Assembly (NCBI RefSeq): GCF_004916895.1
Contig: NZ_SNTZ01000008.1
Coordinates: 1 to 64,000, forward strand
Direction: 5' to 3'
Source of the DNA: Flagellimonas alvinocaridis
Lineage (GTDB): Bacteria; Bacteroidota; Bacteroidia; Flavobacteriales; Flavobacteriaceae
DNA length: 64,000 nucleotides
Below the pieces are notes generated by a model. It was not told the origin of the DNA. It was given only the letters and a program-made list of their open reading frames with translations, and did not search any database. This document shows positions 24,917 to 33,389 of the stretch, piece by piece; within the stretch, counting starts at the first letter, position 1; each line of letters begins with the position of its first letter. The translations under genes were made by a program, and so were the position numbers.

Positions 24917-26551
24917 TCAAGTGGCCAATGGTGGACCTCCGGGCACATTTAGTTTTGTGCGATTTTGCCTGTAAGATACCTTTTTGGCAGCGAACTTCGC
25001 TGTTAAATATTCTCCAAGGAATACGGAGCCACTAAGCTCCCCGTTGGAAATCTTACCAATGAACCAAAAACTGATACCATTTCCTGGAATCCTGAAATTA
25101 CTTCTAAGCACTACTTCATCCCCTTCTATCATACCAATAATATCCTGACTGGCATATTCACTGGTGTGCGAGCCTGAAATCCAGTTACCATCTTGCTCCA
25201 AGAAAAACTTATGGCCACTGTTGCTCGTAAAATATGCTACGTCAACTTCCCAATGTCCAGAGATATCCTCACTTGGAGATACCATTTCATCTGAAATTGG
25301 TTCTCTTTTTTGTGAAAGCACCTCATACAACCTGTCCGCTACCACTTTTGCATTTCCTGGGCGCATTTGGCTGGGAGTAATGTTGATGGAAGTACTATCA
25401 CCCCTACTCCAACCACCAATAGCTATCCTTGGCTTGTTTCGGGCCACTTCCTCGGCCACTTCCTCTCCTGTTATATGAAGCTTGTCCGGATCCCATTTTA
25501 AAATTAATCTAGGGGTCCTGTTGTTCAATCCTTTGGGCAAGGTCACTTCTGAAGTGATTCCATCAATCTTGGTCAATTTGGAAGAAATCTCATCCAACCA
25601 ACCCAACCAAATCTGCCATTCCTTATCATGATCTCTGGTGGTCCAAGCCTCAACAGCAGCCAACATCCCCAACATCTCCTCTTTTCCTACCTTATTGTCC
25701 CTTCCAGGTCCGTGGTGTGGAGAACTAGCTTGCCATGCTGCCATGAGCAGGTCCTTATCTCCCAATAAAAGTCCCGCACACTGTGGCCCGCAAATGGCTT
25801 TCCCACCACTATAGGCTACCACTGTGGCGCCACGCTCCAAGTGCACGCAAGGAATGCTTAAATCTTCCGCGGCCGCATCGGCCAAGACTGGAATGTTCTT
25901 TGGCTTGGCAATTTCGCTGATCACTTCCAATGAAAGTGGTTTTCCTGTTTCATTGTCATCCCCGGTCATGATATAGATCATGGCCGTTCTTGGGTTGATG
26001 GCCTCCCTCATTTCTTCGGGTGAATCCACGGTGATCACTTTTACCCCAATATTTCGGATAGCGTGATCGTAGTAGTTTCGTGAACTTCTTGGGATGATGA
26101 CTTCGTTCTTCTCAAAATCATCAATATGGGGTATTCTGATCAGTTTTTCTGGGTTACCACCGGTCACACAGGCAGCTGTAACGTGTTTCATGCCTGCGGC
26201 GCAACCTGCGGAGACCATTCCCCAATCCGCCTTGGTGATTTCCGCCAAACGACGGCCAATCCCTTCGGCCAGCTCATCGTATTGTACAAAGTACCCAGAT
26301 GCGGCTTCTATGGCCTCTATAACCTCGGGACGTTCCGTGGAGCCCCCCAATATGGTAAAGGTACCTCTACAGTTTATAATGGTGTCTATCCCCAAGGATT
26401 CATAAATGCTTGGGCCTTTGGATGACTTGGTCATCAATGGACCTGTAACACTTCCCAATGTACCACCAAGCATTGATTGGCTGGCCATTAGGCTTCCCGC
26501 TACAGGAACAACACCTAACTGTTTGATTATTTCCCTTCGTTTCATGCTCAT
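24917..26551 (-). CDS. Exported SelA-like PLP enzyme (glucosaminate-ammonia-lyase-like) with C-terminal beta domain
   Basis: 544 residues. The N-terminus MSMKRREIIKQLGVV has a twin-arginine-like signal. The fold type I core of the SelA/DgaE family carries catalytic Lys251 in YSGGKAICGPQ and the pyridine-binding Asp225 in VLADAAAE. Known relatives eliminate ammonia from D-glucosaminate (6-phosphate), giving a 2-keto-3-deoxy acid. Residues about 430-530 form an added beta-rich domain (GHWEVDVAYFTSNSGHKFFLEQDG) absent from the paralogue at 41413. The Tat signal fits export with PLP already bound. The ammonia-lyase function is inferred from family and neighbours (RidA, kdgK, eda). Confidence 0.87.
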   Translation of the reverse strand: MSMKRREIIKQLGVVPVAGSLMASQSMLGGTLGSVTGPLMTKSSKGPSIYESLGIDTIINCRGTFTILGGSTERPEVIEAIEAASGYFVQYDELAEGIGRRLAEITKADWGMVSAGCAAGMKHVTAACVTGGNPEKLIRIPHIDDFEKNEVIIPRSSRNYYDHAIRNIGVKVITVDSPEEMREAINPRTAMIYIMTGDDNETGKPLSLEVISEIAKPKNIPVLADAAAEDLSIPCVHLERGATVVAYSGGKAICGPQCAGLLLGDKDLLMAAWQASSPHHGPGRDNKVGKEEMLGMLAAVEAWTTRDHDKEWQIWLGWLDEISSKLTKIDGITSEVTLPKGLNNRTPRLILKWDPDKLHITGEEVAEEVARNKPRIAIGGWSRGDSTSINITPSQMRPGNAKVVADRLYEVLSQKREPISDEMVSPSEDISGHWEVDVAYFTSNSGHKFFLEQDGNWISGSHTSEYASQDIIGMIEGDEVVLRSNFRIPGNGISFWFIGKISNGELSGSVFLGEYLTAKFAAKKVSYRQNRTKLNVPGGPPLAT

Positions 26552-26587
26552 GTTTTTAAGTATTAGTTTGTTTTCGTTTGGTCCTTT

Positions 26588-27835
26588 CTATTTGTCCCAT
26601 TCTTTACTGGACAATCCATTGAGATCATAAACTACCTTCCCATCCTTTAAAGTCACTTCGCACTCAAATTTTTGATCTCCCATCATTTTTTGGTTTCTCG
26701 TGTCCACAAAACCAAATTCTCCTTGCTTAACACTAAGGATGGCCACATCGGCGATGGCACCAACACTCAATTGCCCCAAATCGGTCCTGTTGATATATTG
26801 GGCAGGTTTCCATGTTGAAATTTCTATTACTTCTTCAACCGACATGTCCATGTTCAAAAACTTGGACATGATGTTTGTCATATCCTTCATGCCGCCATTC
26901 ATACTTCCAATGTGCAGGTCAGTACTTATTGAATTGGGTTTGAACCCTTGTTGCATGGAAGGAATTGCCTGCGAAAAAGCAAAGCTTCCTCCACCATGGC
27001 CTACATCAAAAACAATTCCTCTTTTTTGGGCTTCGAACACAAATGGTTTAACCTTTCCTTGATCATCTACCACACGCTCCCTGCTGCCAAGCGATGCATA
27101 GGCATGGGTAAAGATATCACCTGGTCTCAATTTCTCCATAAAAAGAGTTTCTATGGATAGGGTCGGGGTACTACCCCCAAAATCAATCATTACCGGTACT
27201 TCCGCAATGGTGCCCGCTTCAACTGCTCTTTCAGTTGGGGTCCACTCAAACCCAGAATAGTGGGCCAATTTTACACCAACCAATTCAGGAAATCTTTTCA
27301 CGGTCAAGGCCGTCATTTTTGGGTCCATGTCGTTAATATTCTGCTCAATAATACCGCCTTTCATACCGGAACCTACGATGTTCAAAAATGCCAATACCCT
27401 GGTCTTGGATTCGTCAATGACATTCTTCTTGAAAATCTGGAAATTACGCCAACCTGAACTTCCCGCATCCACGATGGTAGTGACACCACTTCTAAACGTG
27501 AAATTATCGGGGGCAACACTGTGCGAACCGCCGCTATACATTGAATTCTCTTCGGTTCCGAAGAACACGTGCCCGTGAAGATCTATAAGTCCCGGAGTGA
27601 CCAATTTATCTTGGGCGTCGATTACTTTTTTACCTTTTTTGGCCGATATATTACTAGCAACTTCAGCGATTTTTCCCTCTGAAATGGCCACATCCATTTT
27701 CTTGTTTATACCATTTTTGGCATCGATAAGTGTCCCGTTCTTGATTACTAAATCATATTCCTGGGCTTGAACGGCCTTAGAACAAAACAAGACTGCCAAA
27801 GCAATAAGTGCGTACTTTAATTTATGTATTTTCAT
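26588..27835 (-). CDS. Exported amidohydrolase/deacetylase-family metallohydrolase
   Basis: 415 residues with a Sec signal peptide (about 1-24, ending VQAQ). Metal ligands of the amidohydrolase barrel are visible: HGH (87-89), Lys in LVGVKLAHY, His in FTHAYASLG, His in VFDVGHGGG and Asp in STDLHIG. Relatives annotated as dihydroorotase-like (for example the EF_0837 group) act on N-acetyl or O-acetyl carboxylates and occur beside SelA-like and KDPG aldolase genes. Here it could remove acetyl from an N-acetylated sugar acid before the PLP lyase acts. A close paralogue starts at 63498. Confidence 0.9.
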   Translation of the reverse strand: MKIHKLKYALIALAVLFCSKAVQAQEYDLVIKNGTLIDAKNGINKKMDVAISEGKIAEVASNISAKKGKKVIDAQDKLVTPGLIDLHGHVFFGTEENSMYSGGSHSVAPDNFTFRSGVTTIVDAGSSGWRNFQIFKKNVIDESKTRVLAFLNIVGSGMKGGIIEQNINDMDPKMTALTVKRFPELVGVKLAHYSGFEWTPTERAVEAGTIAEVPVMIDFGGSTPTLSIETLFMEKLRPGDIFTHAYASLGSRERVVDDQGKVKPFVFEAQKRGIVFDVGHGGGSFAFSQAIPSMQQGFKPNSISTDLHIGSMNGGMKDMTNIMSKFLNMDMSVEEVIEISTWKPAQYINRTDLGQLSVGAIADVAILSVKQGEFGFVDTRNQKMMGDQKFECEVTLKDGKVVYDLNGLSSKEWDK

Positions 27836-27852
27836 TGTGTTATGAGATTAGG

Positions 27853-28866
27853 TTATTCTTTTCTTTCTTTAATCATTTGAAATGCCCTTCCTGGACTCTC
27901 CACAGTAAAGGTCTCCACATTTCCATTGTCCTGCAGGGTTACGAAAGCTTGGGTGCCTTCCTTACCCCCAAATGCAATATTGGAGGCTCTCTTTCCGGTC
28001 AATGAAATCTCTTCGAGAATTTCCCCACTTGTTGTGGATATTTTGGCAACGGTACCTTTTCCATGCCGGGTCACATACAAATTCCCATCTGCATCGGTAC
28101 GCATGCCATCCATGCCAAAATCTTCAAATTTGATAAGCAGGCGCTTGTTGCTGATTTCACCTTCAGGGGAAAGGTCATAGGCCCATATATTTCGTTGTAC
28201 GGATTCGTTCACATAAAGTGTCTTGTTGTCGGGACTTACCTCAATACCGTTTGTGGTCCCCATATCTCCTTCGAGCAGGGTAAAGGTCCCCTCTTCCACT
28301 CTCCAAATCTGTCCTTTTGAATTGGCCCAATCAGGATCGCTGGCAAAGATGATATCATTGTCCATAATGGCAATATCATTGGGTTGATTTAATCCATCAT
28401 TATGGGCATAGACACTAATTTCCTTGGTATCCATGTCTACTTTTAGAACATTGTGCATGGTATAATCCGCAATGAACATATCCCCATTACTGTTGAACCG
28501 GATGCCATTTCCAATGCTCCCTTCGGGAAGGGTTACAAAGAGTGAGGCATTCCCTTCGGCATCAACTTGGCCAATGGTACCCTGCTTTTCAAAGTTTACT
28601 ACATAGAGGATTCCATTTGCATCCACAGCAGGTCCTTCAATTCCTCCAGTAAAGCCTGATGGTTCCGTTAAAACGCTACTCTTGTACAATGTTGATTCTT
28701 CTTTAGTGGTATTTTCCTGATCTTCCGTTGTTGACTGATCATTTGATTTTTGTTTACACGCTGTGGATAGCAGCACAAAACATACCGTCATCAGCTTAAA
28801 GTTACGGAAGCAATTGGAAATGCTTCTGTTCTTAACAGCCATTGTTATACGATATACAGATTTCAT
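27853..28866 (-). CDS. SMP-30/gluconolactonase-family lipoprotein
   Basis: 337 residues. A long n-region and signal end in the lipobox LSTAC (Cys37). The six-bladed propeller shows EGPAVDANGILYVVNFEKQG, LNQPNDIAIMDNDIIFASDPDWANSKGQIW and NGIEVSPDNKTLYVNES; the Glu, Asn and Asp metal ligands of SMP-30 are in place. It hydrolyses sugar lactones. Its place directly after a PQQ sugar dehydrogenase gene supports lactone-to-aldonate conversion in the periplasm. Confidence 0.9.
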   Translation of the reverse strand: MKSVYRITMAVKNRSISNCFRNFKLMTVCFVLLSTACKQKSNDQSTTEDQENTTKEESTLYKSSVLTEPSGFTGGIEGPAVDANGILYVVNFEKQGTIGQVDAEGNASLFVTLPEGSIGNGIRFNSNGDMFIADYTMHNVLKVDMDTKEISVYAHNDGLNQPNDIAIMDNDIIFASDPDWANSKGQIWRVEEGTFTLLEGDMGTTNGIEVSPDNKTLYVNESVQRNIWAYDLSPEGEISNKRLLIKFEDFGMDGMRTDADGNLYVTRHGKGTVAKISTTSGEILEEISLTGKRASNIAFGGKEGTQAFVTLQDNGNVETFTVESPGRAFQMIKERKE

Positions 28867-28891
28867 AAAAAAAGTGGTTTAATTGGTTATC

Positions 28892-30706
28892 TTATGGTGT
28901 TTCGTTGGTCTTTCTCACTTTGGCCACTTCTTCCGGGGTTATTTTTGAACCCTTGTTTCCAAAACTTCCACGCACATAGGTCAATATACCCGCTATCTCC
29001 TCATCTGAAAGTCTATCCAACTTTGGCATTACGTTGTTATATGATTTTTCATGCACAAATATTTCCCCACGTAGGCCTTGAAGCACTACATTGATCAAGC
29101 GTGTCTTGTCTCCCAAAATCCACTCCGCGTCATCTAAAGGTGGGAAACGATCGTTACCTAAACCATTTCGCTGGTGGCATACAGAACAATAGGTGTTGTA
29201 AAGCTTTCCACCTTCTCCTACATTTTCATCGCTATATATATCGTCCTCATCATTCGGTTTAACCACCAAGTCTTCGAACTCAACAGGGGTTTTAATATTG
29301 GAAGCGGTTCTTTTGCGCTCTTCCATCCCGGCCAATTCAGCTTCCCCAAATTCGTCTTTATCTCCTTTGTACATGATTCTCCAAATCTTACCTTTTTCAG
29401 AATCCGACACATATAAAGAACCATCAGGTCCAACTGCTAATCCCATGGGACGATAGGTTGCATCACTGGTATTCTTAATGATTTCCTGCTCCGCAAAACC
29501 ATCAGCAAATACTTCCCAAGGTCCTGTTGGAATCCCATTTTCCATAGGGACAAATCCAATAAAATAACCTGTTTGGGGGTATGGGGCACTACTGGTAGAA
29601 CCATGGAAGGCTATAAAAGCTCCATTTTTATATCGCTCCGGGAACTGATCTCCCTCGTAGAACATTATATCATTTGGTGCAAAGTGTCCAAGAAAACCAA
29701 CAACAGGATCGGTCAATTGGTCCACATCCTCTCCCTGTTTTTCACCATCACCACCATATTCAGGGTTAAGGAAATAGTCTCCTTTTATCTGGTCATAATA
29801 ATGGTATGGCCATCCAGCATCATCCCCATCCTTAAGTCTAACAAATACTTCCGAAGGCAATACAGAACCTTCCCAAGGTGTAAACTTGTTTGGCCATGTG
29901 GGGTGCATATAATCCCTTCCATGGACCACGGCGTATAGGTTGTCATCTTGGTGGTTCCAATCCATTCCCACGACGCTTCTAAGACCAGTAGCGAATTTTT
30001 CTCCATCTTCCTGAAACTGGTTCAGCTTGTTGGCATCAAACTTCCAAACCCCAGCTCTATCTTCCAGTATGGGGCAGGGGAACATTCCTGGTGACAATGG
30101 TGATCTATCATCCACTTGGCAGACGTCGGAGGGAGCCCCATACACGGTATACAAGTTTCCTTCATTATCAAAAGCTATAGGTTTGGTATCGTGCTGTCTG
30201 GGGGGCTGCCTATCCGTTAGAATTAGTTCCAGTTCAGTATCTGGCACCAATTGGTCTGTTAGTTTTTGACGATAGATCCGTGTTACAGAGCTAAAATATA
30301 GGTAGCCATTATGAATCCGCATCTCGGTACCGTAACTACTTCGATCTATATAATCATCAAATGTTTCAATGATATCTGCCTTACCATCATTATCGGTATC
30401 CCGGAGTGCAGCATTTCCTCCCTCGTCATTTGGAAATCTCAACTTTACATATATATCACCATTGGTATTCACGGTAAGGTGCCTAGCCCTTCCCTTTAAG
30501 CTGTCTACAACGGCTACGACCTCAAATCCATCTGGAACAAAAAGGCCTGCATTATCTGGGTCGCCTGCAGGCAATCCATTATCCTTTGAGGAACATTGCA
30601 CAAGAAAAATTGCAGCGATAACGCAAAGTAAGGGATATACAAAAACACGCTTATTGTTGGCGTATTTAGTATTTGGTTGTTTGGTTTGGTTTAAAAAGTT
30701 AATCAT
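28892..30706 (-). CDS. Soluble-type PQQ sugar dehydrogenase (GSDH fold) fused to cytochrome c, lipoprotein
   Basis: 604 residues. Signal and lipobox LVQC (Cys38), then a glucose/sorbosone-dehydrogenase-like propeller (about 55-445; GLRSVVGMDWNHQDDNLYAVVHGRDYMHP) and a C-terminal cytochrome c domain with CSVCH (507-511) and a candidate axial Met in NNVMPKL. Such fusions oxidise a sugar at C1 to the lactone and pass electrons to the respiratory chain. Operon partners SMP-30 (lactonase) and the SelA-like lyase place it at the oxidation step. Exact sugar unknown. Confidence 0.9.
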   Translation of the reverse strand: MINFLNQTKQPNTKYANNKRVFVYPLLCVIAAIFLVQCSSKDNGLPAGDPDNAGLFVPDGFEVVAVVDSLKGRARHLTVNTNGDIYVKLRFPNDEGGNAALRDTDNDGKADIIETFDDYIDRSSYGTEMRIHNGYLYFSSVTRIYRQKLTDQLVPDTELELILTDRQPPRQHDTKPIAFDNEGNLYTVYGAPSDVCQVDDRSPLSPGMFPCPILEDRAGVWKFDANKLNQFQEDGEKFATGLRSVVGMDWNHQDDNLYAVVHGRDYMHPTWPNKFTPWEGSVLPSEVFVRLKDGDDAGWPYHYYDQIKGDYFLNPEYGGDGEKQGEDVDQLTDPVVGFLGHFAPNDIMFYEGDQFPERYKNGAFIAFHGSTSSAPYPQTGYFIGFVPMENGIPTGPWEVFADGFAEQEIIKNTSDATYRPMGLAVGPDGSLYVSDSEKGKIWRIMYKGDKDEFGEAELAGMEERKRTASNIKTPVEFEDLVVKPNDEDDIYSDENVGEGGKLYNTYCSVCHQRNGLGNDRFPPLDDAEWILGDKTRLINVVLQGLRGEIFVHEKSYNNVMPKLDRLSDEEIAGILTYVRGSFGNKGSKITPEEVAKVRKTNETP

Positions 30707-30753
30707 TTTAATAAGCGTTATTGCTCCATTTTTTGGTATTGGTTCAACTTAGT

Positions 30754-31836
30754 TTAGTTCTTTATTCTTTGTGTTTCGGCTATCATTGCTTTTAGGGTAT
30801 TTACAACTCCGGCACTGGCTTCATCTGGTTTTTGGCTGTAGTAATTTTCCAAAAAAGAATCAGCGGAAGACCACACCGTATGCATTACCCCTAAATATTT
30901 TTCTGCCATTTCCGGTGTTGAATTCTGTTTAAAGGAATGCATCATTTGCACTTGTTGTTCGGCTACTTTGGGCCTTCGCCATGGACAGGCAATAACCTGC
31001 AATCCGTTCATTGCAAAATAGGCAGGTGTTGGAATGGCTTTCTCATAGTGCCAATCGCATATGACCACAGATTTTGAAATTAGGTTCACTGCATTGGCCG
31101 TGTTGTTGTAACTTCCTTCCCACATGCCAATTCCAGAGTCTGTTCCATCGATTAGTCGATCACCCCATATCCAAAGTTCTTTTCCTCCTTTCTGTAAATG
31201 GTCACTAATCTTATTGACTTCTCCTGCGAACAACATAGCAGGGTCTTTGCCTTGGCAGCGGGGGCAATCTGGGTGGGCCAGATAAAATACCTCATCCATA
31301 CCAGCATGAAAGGCTTTGGCCTCAAACACCTCTACAATCTCGTCCACAATATCAAAAACCACATCATGCACCTCAGGGTGCAATGGACAGTAGCTTTTGC
31401 AATAAAGCCGATCTGCGTTGGGCCATTCGTATTTTTCTGGAAGCTTCACATTTGGGGTTTCATCAAAATCTGGGTAAACTTCAAGCAGTTTGCTCAAATC
31501 GCTATGCCAGGATTGGTGCCCTAAAAGATTGACCTGTGGAATCAGGTTGATATTGTGTTTCTTACTGGCCGCAACCATTTTTTTGACATCTTCCTTGCTC
31601 AAAGGGTTTTCATCCCTAAGCTCTGGCCTAGACTCATAAGCGTATTTGTAGTCCACCCGAAGAATAATAGTGTTGATCCCTCCAGGGGCCAGTTCATCTT
31701 CAATGAATTTTACAAAATCGTTCACTTTGTCCTTTGAAGGAGCTGCAATGCAAAAGCCTTTAACAGCAAATGAGGATTGACCAAAACCCAAGGTTGTGGC
31801 AAGCAACAAAATCAGCAATGTTATTTTTCTTCCCAT
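30754..31836 (-). CDS. Secreted GH20-like glycosidase
   Basis: 360 residues with a Sec signal peptide (ends GFGQ). The TIM barrel has the GH20 hallmark pair Asp181-Glu182 in FHAGMDEVFYLAHPDCPRC; the Asp normally orients the N-acetyl group and the Glu is the general acid. Substrate-assisted loops such as VNLLGHQSW and WIWGDRLIDG are present. The usual GH20b N-terminal domain is absent, so it is short for the family. It probably releases N-acetylhexosamine from a glycan brought in by SusCD. Confidence 0.85.
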   Translation of the reverse strand: MGRKITLLILLLATTLGFGQSSFAVKGFCIAAPSKDKVNDFVKFIEDELAPGGINTIILRVDYKYAYESRPELRDENPLSKEDVKKMVAASKKHNINLIPQVNLLGHQSWHSDLSKLLEVYPDFDETPNVKLPEKYEWPNADRLYCKSYCPLHPEVHDVVFDIVDEIVEVFEAKAFHAGMDEVFYLAHPDCPRCQGKDPAMLFAGEVNKISDHLQKGGKELWIWGDRLIDGTDSGIGMWEGSYNNTANAVNLISKSVVICDWHYEKAIPTPAYFAMNGLQVIACPWRRPKVAEQQVQMMHSFKQNSTPEMAEKYLGVMHTVWSSADSFLENYYSQKPDEASAGVVNTLKAMIAETQRIKN

Positions 31837-31847
31837 GATAATATGAT

Positions 31848-33020
31848 TTACAGTTTGAGTTTAATTCCTTTTTTCTCCAGCCAACCCGTAATCGCAACAA
31901 CAAGTAGAGCAAATACCATGGAGCCTATGAGCCCTATCACCCCCGTATTCAAAACATCTGGCAATGTGAAATCCACAAATGTGCGCATTGGATAAATAAT
32001 ATAAGGCAACATGTAGCAGGTCAATGTAGCCGTTCCCGCAGGAGCTATAATCTTGGCCCATTTGGTAATGTTCCTTTTATCTGCGATATAATGTAGAATA
32101 GCAAAAAGGAAAAAACCCATGGCCGAACATATGGCAAGCCATGAAGGTGTGGCCCCAAGTTTGGAGATTCCCCACATTGGTCGTGTACCCAATCCATATG
32201 CAAGACATACAATTCCCAAGACAGCAAGGATTGTGTATACCTGCTTTAAGCTGACCTTAGACCATTTTTCGAATATCAAGGATGCAACAATTCCTCCAGT
32301 GGTCAATCCTGGTATAGTACCTCCCACAATGGTTGAAAGATACCTGAATGGTCCTGACAATTGAATGGCCATGTCTGTTTGAGCCCAAACAGAAAGTATG
32401 TTGAAGAGAACCCAAACGCCAATCATTACAGCAAAATTTCCTCTAACAAATAAAAAGATAAGGGCATTGACCAAATATGCCCAACCTATCAATCCTAAAA
32501 TACCCCACCATTGAGGGCGCATCCAATGTTCCCCGGAAGCACCTCCTTTATAAATAATGGCTAAAAACACGAAAACCGCCAGCCCAAGAATCTGTAATGG
32601 CAGATGCAATTGTTTTGGAATTGGGCTTTTCTTATAATGTGTCCATATTAAAAACACCCCAAGTGCCATTAGAATACACCAAAGATATTTTCCTATAATG
32701 ATGCCTTCATGATAGGCAGATTCATAATTTACCATGAAAACGCCAATAAAAAGCAAAGAAAAAGAGCGGATTAGAATATGCTTGGCTATGTCTCTACGAG
32801 AATCTCCTTTTTGCAACCGGTTTTTAATAGCAAAGGGAATGCTTAGCCCTACAATGAATAGAAAAAGTGGGAATATCACATCTGAAAATCCTAAATAATC
32901 CTCACCAGCTTTGGCATGCAAAAGCCATTTGGGCAAGCCTTGCAGTGTCCAAAAGTCGTTTACCCATATCATAAAAAACATGGTCAGAGCCCTAAGAATG
33001 TCAATTGACTTAAGTCGCAT
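31848..33020 (-). CDS. Integral-membrane acyltransferase-like protein (DUF5009/HGSNAT-type)
   Basis: 390 residues with about ten membrane helices. The opening MRLKSIDILRALTMFFMIWVND and the segment FSDVIFPLFLFIVGLSIPFA are typical of the DUF5009/DUF1624 group related to heparan-alpha-glucosaminide N-acetyltransferase. These proteins are thought to move an acyl group across the membrane to an amino sugar or to act as transporters. It is the first gene of the catabolic operon, preceded by an ECF-type promoter motif at 33083-33113. Confidence 0.85.
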   Translation of the reverse strand: MRLKSIDILRALTMFFMIWVNDFWTLQGLPKWLLHAKAGEDYLGFSDVIFPLFLFIVGLSIPFAIKNRLQKGDSRRDIAKHILIRSFSLLFIGVFMVNYESAYHEGIIIGKYLWCILMALGVFLIWTHYKKSPIPKQLHLPLQILGLAVFVFLAIIYKGGASGEHWMRPQWWGILGLIGWAYLVNALIFLFVRGNFAVMIGVWVLFNILSVWAQTDMAIQLSGPFRYLSTIVGGTIPGLTTGGIVASLIFEKWSKVSLKQVYTILAVLGIVCLAYGLGTRPMWGISKLGATPSWLAICSAMGFFLFAILHYIADKRNITKWAKIIAPAGTATLTCYMLPYIIYPMRTFVDFTLPDVLNTGVIGLIGSMVFALLVVAITGWLEKKGIKLKL

Positions 33021-33082
33021 AATGATTTAAATTGACCTTACACCTCTGTAATTTTTTTACCAATTTCATTGCACTCATATTA

Positions 33083-33113
33083 TAAGTACGCACGAAACTT
33101 TAATAACCCTATA
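33083..33113 (-). promoter_or_regulatory. Candidate ECF promoter of the catabolic operon
   Basis: Minus strand: TATAGGGT (33106-33113), 16 bp, GTACTTA (33083-33089). Matches the three other copies in this window in both halves and in exact spacing. The start codon of the DUF5009 gene is 63 bp further, which leaves a leader of about 55 nt. Confidence 0.75.
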
Positions 33114-33316
33114 CTTTTTTATGATTTTTAATAAAATATCTTCAGATGTGCATAATATCGCAATCTATTAAATTTTCGATTTCCTTTGGTTTAAAAGGGT
33201 GATAATTATTGTACTTCTAAAACAAAGCCTTCAAAAAAGGTAGCTCTCAAGGTTTTATCGGAGTCTTATGGATTCAATTTTTGAATTAAATATCCTATAC
33301 CAATATTTCAAATAGG

Positions 33317-33353
33317 AAAAAAAGCGGGCGAGAAAACTGGCTTCCCCACCCGC
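33317..33353 (-). terminator. Rho-independent terminator after SusCD of locus 2
   Basis: Minus strand: GCGGGTG pairs with CGCCCGC (one G-T) around a 16-nt loop and is followed directly by seven T. It lies 37 bp after the SusD stop. Confidence 0.85.
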
Positions 33354-33389
33354 GGCTTCAAACTTAACTCAACTTAAACATGTAAACTT

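Larger units (their letters stand above)
33021..33389. other. Spacer between SusD and the catabolic operon of locus 2
   Basis: 369 bp with no gene. It holds the terminator of the SusCD unit (33317-33353) and the promoter motif of the catabolic operon (33083-33113), so the two halves of the locus can be transcribed separately. Confidence 0.75.

Noticed and set aside
19940..33020. Pectin, alginate or other uronate breakdown as the role of kdgK and eda
   Set aside because: No polysaccharide lyase, KduI, KduD or unsaturated glucuronyl hydrolase is in the window, while amino-sugar-type enzymes are; it remains possible that KDG from uronates made elsewhere also uses these two enzymes.
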